Shown: one piece after another, positions 1 to 5,543 of the stretch
Numbering within the stretch: position 1 is the first letter of the stretch
Layout of the letters: each line of letters begins with the position of its first letter
Assembly: GCA_946408315.1 (NCBI GenBank)
Contig: CAMJRV010000175.1
Location: 1 to 5,850, forward strand
Length of the DNA stretch: 5,850 nucleotides
Reading direction: 5' to 3'
Source of the DNA: an uncultured Bacillota bacterium
GTDB lineage: Bacteria; Bacillota; Clostridia; Peptostreptococcales; Anaerovoracaceae
The notes under the pieces: model-generated
Seen by the model: only the letters and a program-made list of their open reading frames with translations
Databases searched by the model: none
Told to the model about the DNA's origin: nothing
Position numbers and translations under genes: made by a program

Positions 1-1011
1 GCCCAGGGGTATGCCATCCGTTTTTTCCCATGGCTTCAGATGCTTATGGGAAGAGCGTTTTCTTTCTGGGATCACTCCTTTTTTGAGACGGGGATTCTGC
101 TCTTCCTGCTTTTGGTCGTGTTGGTATTCCTGTCGGGGATTTTCTTCCTGATCAAGAGAAGCGCTGCATCCAAAAAGAGCATGTCATTTCTTTTGCGCGG
201 TACGGCTTGCGTTCTGTCGGGACTGATCCTGGTCTATACGCTGACGGCGGCGGTCAATTACCACCGTGACAGCATCGGAATCGTTTTGAATTTGCCGGCG
301 GCGGAAGCATCCGGAGAAAGCTTGGCCAAACTGAGCATGATTCTGGCAGAGGATATGAGGGCCCTTACTGAGGATCCGGAATGGAATTACGGTATTCTGA
401 CCGAATTTGACGATGCATACATAGAAAACCAGGCTGTGTATGCAATGAAACAGATCGGACAGGGGGAACCGTCCCTCTCAGGCTATTATTCTAAGCCGAA
501 ACCGATTTATTTTTCCAATCTTTTGTCAGACCTGGGCATCGACGGCATCTTCTCGCCGTTTACCATGGAGGCAAATTATAATAATAAAATCACGCCGTTT
601 CTGATCCCTTACACGATCTGTCATGAGCTGGCTCATTCGAAGGGGTATATGAAGGAGGAGGACGCGGGCTTTATCGCCTATCTCGCATGCAGGAGTTCTT
701 CGTCCAGGCTGTTTGAGTACAGCGGACTTTTCCATGGGCTGGTCTTTGCGATGGACGCGCTTCGAGCGGAGGCGGGGGAGGCTGCGTTCGATGAAGTTTA
801 CCGGAAGCTTCCCGAACCTGTGCAGATCCAGCTTCGCTACGTGATGGAACAGAGCCGGCAGCAGGCTTCTTCCTTTGCTTCCGCCGCGATCTCAGTCAAT
901 GATCTCTATTTGAAGGTAAACGCCCAGTCCGGAATGAACAGCTACGGACAGGTCGTCGAGCTTTTGATCGCCGATTATGCCGACCGGATTTACGGGGAAG
1001 ACCTTCTGTAA
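1..1011 (+). CDS. DUF3810-family membrane protein with HELAH zinc motif (5' partial)
   Basis: The reading frame is open from base 1. The 13 codons before the first ATG (base 40) encode AQGYAIRFFPWLQ, which fits the conserved N-terminal part of DUF3810 proteins, so I read this as a gene entering from upstream rather than one starting at 40. Numbering from Met40, residues about 18-38 and 53-72 are hydrophobic membrane segments. A long soluble domain follows, containing HELAH (residues 195-199, bases 622-636) and a nearby EED (206-208), the layout of a zinc-binding HExxH site with a downstream acidic residue. The visible part is 323 residues from Met40; family members are usually somewhat longer, consistent with a missing first helix. 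The biological role of DUF3810 is not established; a membrane-anchored metallopeptidase is an inference from the motif. No terminator-like hairpin separates it from the CooS-like gene 64 bp downstream, so read-through is possible. Confidence 0.85.
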   Translation, partial: AQGYAIRFFPWLQMLMGRAFSFWDHSFFETGILLFLLLVVLVFLSGIFFLIKRSAASKKSMSFLLRGTACVLSGLILVYTLTAAVNYHRDSIGIVLNLPAAEASGESLAKLSMILAEDMRALTEDPEWNYGILTEFDDAYIENQAVYAMKQIGQGEPSLSGYYSKPKPIYFSNLLSDLGIDGIFSPFTMEANYNNKITPFLIPYTICHELAHSKGYMKEEDAGFIAYLACRSSSSRLFEYSGLFHGLVFAMDALRAEAGEAAFDEVYRKLPEPVQIQLRYVMEQSRQQASSFASAAISVNDLYLKVNAQSGMNSYGQVVELLIADYADRIYGEDLL

Positions 1012-1047
1012 TCGAAATTCATATATAGCGAAAAACTGAACATACTA

Positions 1048-1066
1048 CTAGAAAACCAAATTCTAG
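1048..1066. promoter_or_regulatory. Inverted repeat overlapping the cooS-like ribosome binding site
   Basis: CTAGAA (1048-1053) and TTCTAG (1061-1066) are a perfect 6-bp inverted repeat around a 7-bp spacer. The right arm overlaps the first two bases of the AGGAGG Shine-Dalgarno (1065-1070), which sits 5 bases before the ATG at 1076. It could be an operator or a weak RNA hairpin that partly masks the ribosome site. A TATATA at 1022-1027 may be a -10 element, but I see no good -35 for it. I cannot match the repeat to a known regulator site, and a 6-bp repeat can arise by chance. Confidence 0.35.
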
Positions 1067-1075
1067 GAGGATGTT

Positions 1076-2992
1076 ATGTCGGAAAAGATTTCAACCAATA
1101 TGAAAGAGAGAGTCAGCTACCATGATTCCGTAGAAGAAATGCTCATCCGGATCCGGGAAGACGGTCTTTCCAGCGTATTTTCAAGATGGGACCCTCAGGA
1201 AAAAATACGGTGCAATTTCTGTCTTGAGGGGATGAGCTGCTGGCTTTGTACGAACGGACCCTGCAGAATCAGTGAAAAAGCCGGCGCGGAAAAGGGCGTG
1301 TGCGGGATCGGGCCGGACGCCATGGCTATGAGAAATATGCTGATCCGAAATATCATGGGAGCGGCTACCTACGGGCATCACGCCTATGAGGCTTTCCGGA
1401 CGCTGAAGGCTACCGGGGAAGGGAAAACCCCGTTCCAGATCACCGATCCGCAGAAGCTGAAGCAACTGTGTGATATTGTCGGTATCGGCGCCGGTCAGGA
1501 CGTAAACCGTCAAGCGGTTCTGCTGGCCGAATTCTTCGACCATGAGATGAAGGTCACTCCCGACGAAAGCAGCCGGATGGCGGAGCTGTTTGCGCCGAAG
1601 AAAAGATTACCGATATGGAGAGAGCTGAACATCTACCCGTGCGGAGTCCAGCATGAGGTGGAGAATTCCATCGCAAGCTGTTTGACCAACGTGGACGGTG
1701 ATTACGTGTCGCTGGCAAAGAAGGCGCTGCGGCTTGGCCTCTCCACCATTTATACGGCCCAGATCGGTCTGGAGATGACCCAGGACATTCTGTTCGGCAC
1801 CCCTTATCCCCATGAAGTGGAAGTGGACCTGGGAATAATGGATCCGGACTATGTCAATATTGCCTTTAACGGGCATCAGCCCTGGATTGGTGTTGCGACG
1901 CTGCAAAAAGCACGGAAATCCGAGTATCAGGAGATGGCGAAAAAGGCGGGAGCCAAGGGACTGCGTGTCATCGGCTCTATCGAAACAGGGCAGGAGCTGC
2001 TGCAGCGTTTTGAGATAGACGACGTATTTGTCGGCCTGATGGGCAACTGGCTGGCCATCGAACCGTTCCTTGCCACAGGTACCGTCGACGCCCTCGTCAT
2101 GGAAGAAAACTGCTCTCCTCCGGCCATCGATCAATACGCGGAAAAATATCAGGTGGCTCTGATCAGCGTCAGCACGATCATCGGTGTGCCCGGTACGGAA
2201 TATGAAATGCCCTATTATCCCCAGAAGGCGGATGAAATGGCAGATCAATGTATCGAGGCAGCCATCAAGAATTTCAAAAAGCGGCACGGAACGATCAAAC
2301 CTATGGTTCCCAACCATAGGGCGAAAGCAATCGCGGGCTTTTCCACAGAAGCGGTTCTCGGCGCAATCGGAAATGATCTGAACAACCTGGTCGATGTGAT
2401 TGCAAAGGGCCAGATCAAGGGAATCGTCGCCCTGGCCAACTGTTCCACGCTGCGGAACGGTCCCCAGGACTGGAACACGGTAACGATCACAAAAGAGCTC
2501 ATCAAGGGCGATATTCTGGTGGTGGCCGGTGGCTGCGGAAACCACGCGCTGGAGGTTGCGGGCCTCTGCGGCATGGGCGCCATAGCACTGGCGGGCGAAG
2601 GGCTGCAGGGTGTATGCAAAGCGTTGAAAATTCCGCCCGTTCTGAGTTTTGGTACCTGCACCGATACGGGCCGGATGTCCATGCTGGTAACTGCGCTGGC
2701 AGATCACCTGAACGTCGACATACCCGACCTGCCCATCGCCGTTACGGCTCCGGAATGGATGGAGCAGAAGGCGACCATCGACGCGCTGTTTGCCATCGCC
2801 TACGGCGCCTATACCCATCTTTCTCCGACTCCGTTCATTACGGGAGCGCCGAAGCTGGTCAAGCTTCTGACGGAGGATATAGAAGCTCTGACAGGAGGCA
2901 AGGTTGCATTGGGCGACGACCCGGTGGAGGCGGCCAAGGAGATCAAGGCTCACATCCTGAAGAAAAGGCAGCAGATGGGCCTGAAAGCTTAA
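1076..2992 (+). CDS. cooS: CooS-family Ni-Fe CODH homologue, deviant CooS-V/hybrid-cluster type
   Basis: The protein has 638 residues, the normal length for anaerobic CODH catalytic subunits (CODH-II of Carboxydothermus hydrogenoformans has 636). The start at 1076 has AGGAGG five bases upstream. Numbering is from that Met. The N-terminal cluster region contains C46, C49, C55, C58, C63 and C76; C55/C58/C63/C76 match the B-cluster ligands. C-cluster ligands by alignment from memory to CODH-II: H267 (H261), C346 (C333), C456 (C446), C487 (C476), C528 (C526) and K565 (K563) are present, but E303 stands where Cys295 should be. In the WMEQK motif, E563-Q-K565 resembles Hcp. Active-site H93 is replaced by Y99; of the following channel histidines only H96 (H102 here) is kept. 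These changes match the CooS-V type described from C. hydrogenoformans, which holds an Fe/S/O hybrid cluster, reacts slowly with hydroxylamine and neither oxidises CO nor reduces CO2. Family membership is certain; CO chemistry is unlikely. No cooC, cooF or ACS gene is in the window. It is probably a cytoplasmic homodimer. Confidence 0.93.
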   Translation: MSEKISTNMKERVSYHDSVEEMLIRIREDGLSSVFSRWDPQEKIRCNFCLEGMSCWLCTNGPCRISEKAGAEKGVCGIGPDAMAMRNMLIRNIMGAATYGHHAYEAFRTLKATGEGKTPFQITDPQKLKQLCDIVGIGAGQDVNRQAVLLAEFFDHEMKVTPDESSRMAELFAPKKRLPIWRELNIYPCGVQHEVENSIASCLTNVDGDYVSLAKKALRLGLSTIYTAQIGLEMTQDILFGTPYPHEVEVDLGIMDPDYVNIAFNGHQPWIGVATLQKARKSEYQEMAKKAGAKGLRVIGSIETGQELLQRFEIDDVFVGLMGNWLAIEPFLATGTVDALVMEENCSPPAIDQYAEKYQVALISVSTIIGVPGTEYEMPYYPQKADEMADQCIEAAIKNFKKRHGTIKPMVPNHRAKAIAGFSTEAVLGAIGNDLNNLVDVIAKGQIKGIVALANCSTLRNGPQDWNTVTITKELIKGDILVVAGGCGNHALEVAGLCGMGAIALAGEGLQGVCKALKIPPVLSFGTCTDTGRMSMLVTALADHLNVDIPDLPIAVTAPEWMEQKATIDALFAIAYGAYTHLSPTPFITGAPKLVKLLTEDIEALTGGKVALGDDPVEAAKEIKAHILKKRQQMGLKA

Positions 2993-3006
2993 AATATTAA
3001 TTAATA

Positions 3007-3039
3007 CCCCGATCAATTTAATTATGATCGGGGTTTTTT
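3007..3039 (+). terminator. Rho-independent terminator after the cooS-like gene
   Basis: CCCCGATCA (3007-3015) pairs perfectly with TGATCGGGG (3025-3033) across a 9-base A/T loop and is followed directly by TTTTTT (3034-3039). It begins 14 bases after the TAA of the CooS-like gene and ends 13 bases before the -35 of the next promoter, so it separates the two transcription units. Confidence 0.95.
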
Positions 3040-3052
3040 ATTGATAAATTTG

Positions 3053-3081
3053 TTGACAAACCTGGTTTATAGTTATAAACT
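3053..3081 (+). promoter_or_regulatory. Sigma-A-type promoter of the first blaI-blaR-like operon
   Basis: A perfect -35 TTGACA (3053-3058) is followed after 17 bp by TAAACT (3076-3081), a 4-of-6 match to TATAAT. An alternative -10, TATAAA (3074-3079), has a shorter 15-bp spacing. The -10 coincides with the right arm of operator 1, so repressor binding would block RNA polymerase directly. The same geometry recurs at 5466-5494. Confidence 0.8.
3064..3081. promoter_or_regulatory. Operator 1 of the first BlaI-type repressor
   Basis: GGTTTATAGTTATAAACT contains GTTTATA (3065-3071) and TATAAAC (3074-3080), a perfect 7-2-7 inverted repeat lying between -35 and -10 and covering the -10. A closely similar copy lies 26 bp downstream. 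The size, symmetry and place are those of BlaI/MecI-type operators. That the gene product of 3125-3487 binds here is inferred from family behaviour (autoregulation). Confidence 0.8.
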
Positions 3082-3089
3082 GATCTTGC

Positions 3090-3107
3090 GGTTTACAATC
3101 ATAAACC
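3090..3107. promoter_or_regulatory. Operator 2 of the first BlaI-type repressor
   Basis: GGTTTACAATCATAAACC matches operator 1 at 14 of 18 positions and has perfect outer arms GGTTTA/TAAACC. Centre-to-centre distance to operator 1 is 26 bp, about 2.5 helical turns. It lies just downstream of the expected transcription start and before the ribosome site GGAGGG (3113-3118). Confidence 0.75.
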
Positions 3108-3124
3108 AGATCGGAGGGAGATTG

Positions 3125-3487
3125 ATGGAAAATCTGAAGCTTTGTGAAAGCGATTACCGTTTTATGATGGTGGTATGGGAGAGCGAACCGGTCACGTCGG
3201 GGCGTCTGGTAGCGCTGTGCGCCGAAAAGCTTGGATGGAAGAAGCCCACCACCTATACCGTACTGCGGAAAATGTGTGAAAAGGGACTTCTGAAGAATGA
3301 GGATACCGTGGTCAGCGCCATCGTTCCGAAAGAGCGCGTACAGGCTTTTGAGAGCGAGTGCTTTGTCGAGAGGGCTTTCGAGGGCTCGCTGCCGCAATTC
3401 CTTACCTCGTTTCTCGGCGGCAAGACCATCTCGGAAAAGGATGCCGAAGAACTCAAGCGTCTGATCGACGCCCATAAGGAGAGATGA
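3125..3487 (+). CDS. BlaI/MecI/CopY-family transcriptional repressor
   Basis: The product is 120 residues, the usual size for this family (Penicillinase_R, PF03965). Residues about 8-70 form the winged helix, with the family signature GWKKPTTYTVLRKMCEKGLL (38-57) covering the recognition helix and wing. Residues about 72-117 are the helical dimerisation tail, with FEGSLPQFLTSFLGG and a final acidic/basic helix. The ATG at 3125 was chosen because GGAGGG ends 6 bases before it; the same frame is open further upstream from a TTG at 3041, but that lies in the promoter region. It is expected to bind the two operators at 3064-3107 as a dimer and repress itself and the protease gene that overlaps its end. 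In MecI/BlaI, cleavage occurs at Asn-Phe in the tail; the roughly aligned position here is S95-F96, so a protease could act there, but this is an inference. The inducer is unknown. Confidence 0.93.
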   Translation: MENLKLCESDYRFMMVVWESEPVTSGRLVALCAEKLGWKKPTTYTVLRKMCEKGLLKNEDTVVSAIVPKERVQAFESECFVERAFEGSLPQFLTSFLGGKTISEKDAEELKRLIDAHKER

Positions 3488-3489
3488 GC

Positions 3490-5394
3490 ATGGAGGGGTT
3501 GTTTCTGAAGATATTAAACATGAGCATCACGGCAAGCTATGTCATCCTCGCGCTGCTCCTGATCCGGCTCATTTTGAAAAGAGCTCCGAAAAAGTATTCC
3601 TACCTGCTGTGGTCTGCCGCGCTTTTTCGCCTCATCTGTCCCGCGTCTTTCTCCTCGGTGTTCAGCATCTTTCAAACGAAATTCTTTAATATGACGGCGG
3701 CTCAGAGCAGAGGCAGTACGGTGCTTCATTATATTCCCGCCGAGATCGGCTATATGAACACGCCGAAGGTAACGGTAGGGATACCGGCCATGAACTCTAT
3801 GATCAGTGAAAGCCTGCCGGCTGCAACTCCCTATGCCAGTTCCAATCCAATGCAGATCTGGATCTGGCTCGGCGCGATGCTCTGGTGCACAGGCGTCGTC
3901 GTGCTCCTCATCTATCATATTGCCGCCTATCTCCGGCTGAGCCGCCGTATGGAAACCGCTGTCCGACTGGAAAACAACGTCTATGAGTCCGATAAAATCC
4001 GGTCGCCCTTTATTCTTGGCTTTATAAGACCCAGGATCTATATTCCTTTCGGTCTGGGAGAGAGGGAGCGGGATTACATCCTGCATCATGAGCGGTGCCA
4101 TCTGAAGCGGAGAGATCACCTGATCCGGCCCTTCGGCTTTTTTGTGCTGATCCTCCACTGGTTCAATCCCCTTGTCTGGATTGCCTATCTCTTGATGACG
4201 AGGGACATGGAGATGAGCTGCGATGAAAAAGTGCTGTCGGAAACCGACGGGGATATTGTCTGTGAATACAGCACGTCGCTGCTGTCCTTTGCCGCAAACC
4301 GGCGTATTTTTGCAGGAAGCCCCCTTGCCTTTGGAGAGCTCGGAATCCGGGAGCGGGTGAAAAACGTCCTGCGGTTTCGGGAACCGAAACGCTGGGTGAT
4401 CGTAATTTCGGCCGTTTTCTGCGCCGCCGCCGTTGCCGCCTGCGCGGCGAATCCCGTGCGGAGCCTGGGCGCCGAGCTGTATGGCAATTATGTGTTTGAA
4501 AAGCAGATCTATATGAATCCTCTCAGTTCGTTTCTTGCCCTTGAAGGATATCGGGAATACTATACCCTTACCGAAAATGATCTCATCGTGACAGATGAAG
4601 CCGGAAATCAGCAAAAGTATGCGGTTACCTACCAGCAGGCCGAGCCGGATCCGAAGGAGTTTGAAAAGAGTTTTTCTCCCTTTCTGACCGACATACCGGA
4701 TATTTCAGCATACAAAGATCGCCGGCAGTACACGCTGACGGACGATTCCGGCGCCGCTGCCTATCGGATTTACCGGCTGGACGATGAAATCTGGCTGGCA
4801 CGCATACACGCAAATGCCGATAATTCCCAAAAGGGCGAATCTATCTGGAGCATTTATAAAATTGCGAGATTCCAGGGAGAAATCCCCCTCAAAATTTCCA
4901 TACGCGGAACGGCGGAGGGCGTCGAAGAATTTTTATCCCTGCAGGGGGAGTTTCAATCGGGCTACGATACCGACACCTGCTATAATATCACGCCGGAATA
5001 TATCAGGGAGAATTCCGATTACAGGATCTTCAAATATGATACCTCCTGCGCTTCCTTTCTGCTGTATGAAGATAAAATATATCCCCTTGGAATCTGGTTT
5101 GGCGGCTTCGGCGTGACGAGCATGGAGCTTGCCGACAGAAACGGCGACGGGGAGCCGGAGCTGTATTTTACTTACTCCTGGGGGTCGGGGATGCACCGGT
5201 CCCATGCGGCATATTTTGATCCAAAAGAAAAAAAGGTCGAGTCGTTTTCCCACACACAGCAGGGCGGCGATATGATCATCACCGACAACGGGAGCGGCGG
5301 ACTGTCTCTGTATGCCGCAGAGATATCGAAGATGGACAGCTTCGTAAATTTTGACATTGAAAAGGGGACGTTTATTCTGGACATCGTTTTCTGA
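3490..5394 (+). CDS. M56 (BlaR1/MecR1-type) membrane metalloprotease with non-PBP sensor domain
   Basis: Start choice: AAGGAG (3476-3481) lies 8 bases before ATG 3490 but only 2 before the in-frame ATG 3484, which forms an ATGA overlap with the repressor stop; 3490 gives 634 residues, 3484 gives 636. Numbering here is from 3490. Hydrophobic segments lie at about 12-29, 36-58, 121-148, 215-236 and 301-320. The cytoplasmic catalytic region holds HERCH (200-204), with E201 as the catalytic residue and E241 in MEMSCDE as the likely third zinc ligand, as in BlaR1. Residues 321-634 form an extracellular domain. Unlike BlaR1, it shows no convincing SxxK/SxN/KTG set, so it should not be acylated by beta-lactams. 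It contains D549-R-N551-G-D553-G, a calcium-loop-like motif, followed by a YSWGSGMHRS stretch. The overlap with the repressor gene argues for co-transcription and a sensor-protease/repressor pair. The natural signal is unknown; cell-wall, surface or metal stress is possible. Confidence 0.9.
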   Translation: MEGLFLKILNMSITASYVILALLLIRLILKRAPKKYSYLLWSAALFRLICPASFSSVFSIFQTKFFNMTAAQSRGSTVLHYIPAEIGYMNTPKVTVGIPAMNSMISESLPAATPYASSNPMQIWIWLGAMLWCTGVVVLLIYHIAAYLRLSRRMETAVRLENNVYESDKIRSPFILGFIRPRIYIPFGLGERERDYILHHERCHLKRRDHLIRPFGFFVLILHWFNPLVWIAYLLMTRDMEMSCDEKVLSETDGDIVCEYSTSLLSFAANRRIFAGSPLAFGELGIRERVKNVLRFREPKRWVIVISAVFCAAAVAACAANPVRSLGAELYGNYVFEKQIYMNPLSSFLALEGYREYYTLTENDLIVTDEAGNQQKYAVTYQQAEPDPKEFEKSFSPFLTDIPDISAYKDRRQYTLTDDSGAAAYRIYRLDDEIWLARIHANADNSQKGESIWSIYKIARFQGEIPLKISIRGTAEGVEEFLSLQGEFQSGYDTDTCYNITPEYIRENSDYRIFKYDTSCASFLLYEDKIYPLGIWFGGFGVTSMELADRNGDGEPELYFTYSWGSGMHRSHAAYFDPKEKKVESFSHTQQGGDMIITDNGSGGLSLYAAEISKMDSFVNFDIEKGTFILDIVF

Positions 5395-5443
5395 ACAGTC
5401 CCGTTGGTCTCTTTAATCTGAACAGTCTCTTTGGTCTATTTAA
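5391..5443. repeat. Two-copy tandem direct repeat, 27-bp period
   Basis: Copy 1 (5391-5416) and copy 2 (5418-5443) are 26 bases each and agree at 23 positions, separated by one base. Each begins CTGAACAGTC and ends TTTAA. Copy 1 contains the TGA stop codon of the protease gene (5392-5394). The unit contains AGTC/GGTCT, loosely like the TAGTCT half-site of the downstream operators, but has no dyad symmetry. It may be a local slippage duplication or an accessory binding region. I see no terminator hairpin in it. Confidence 0.75.
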
Positions 5444-5465
5444 ACAGAAAAATTGAAATATCCGG

Positions 5466-5494
5466 TTGACAACGGCAGACTATTGCAGTAGTCT
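5466..5494 (+). promoter_or_regulatory. Sigma-A-type promoter of the second blaI-like gene
   Basis: A perfect TTGACA (5466-5471) is followed after 17 bp by TAGTCT (5489-5494), a weak 3-of-6 match to the -10 consensus that is also the right arm of operator 3. The -35, operator start and -10 are spaced exactly as in the promoter at 3053-3081. The weak -10 is probably a compromise between promoter and operator sequence. Confidence 0.7.
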
Positions 5495-5495
5495 G
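5476..5495. promoter_or_regulatory. Operator 3 (second BlaI-type repressor, promoter-overlapping)
   Basis: CAGACTATTGCAGTAGTCTG has perfect 7-bp arms CAGACTA/TAGTCTG, with one mismatched pair toward the centre. It spans the promoter spacer and the -10. Its sequence is unlike operators 1 and 2 but close to operator 4. Confidence 0.85.
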
Positions 5496-5508
5496 TTGTT
5501 GTATTTGT

Positions 5509-5528
5509 AAGACTATTGTAATAGTCTT
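5509..5528. promoter_or_regulatory. Operator 4 (second BlaI-type repressor)
   Basis: AAGACTATTGTAATAGTCTT is a perfect 9-2-9 palindrome. It shares the core AGACTATTGyArTAGTCT with operator 3; their centres are 33 bp apart, about three helical turns. It lies between the expected transcription start and the ribosome site GGGAG (5533-5537). Confidence 0.88.
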
Positions 5529-5543
5529 GGAAGGGAGCAGGTT

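Noticed and set aside
2614..3000. Overlapping + strand frame inside the 3' end of the CooS-like gene
   Set aside because: It is a shifted frame of a conserved CODH region, with low-complexity Gly/Arg composition and no own ribosome site.
1607..3016. Long open frame (469 codons) on the minus strand opposite the CooS-like gene
   Set aside because: It is antisense to an unmistakable coding sequence; the translation shows no recognisable domain, is rich in His/Arg/Gln as mirror frames often are, and starts inside the terminator region.
3041..3124. Upstream TTG start extending the first repressor by 28 residues
   Set aside because: It lies before the -35 element and the extension would translate the operators; ATG 3125 has a good ribosome site and gives the normal family length.
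4432..4443. Lipobox-like VAAC at the end of the last membrane segment of the protease
   Set aside because: It is internal, after several membrane helices and not an N-terminal signal peptide, so lipoprotein processing is unlikely.
3514..4614. Open frame (366 codons) on the minus strand opposite the protease gene
   Set aside because: It mirrors the membrane-protease frame and has no family motif or ribosome site that I can support.
4705..4716. SAYK in the sensor domain as a penicillin-binding SxxK motif
   Set aside because: A four-residue match without accompanying SxN and KTG motifs or PBP-like context is expected by chance.
5395..5465. Terminator after the protease gene
   Set aside because: No GC-rich hairpin followed by a T run is visible; only the tandem repeat and A/T-rich sequence are present.
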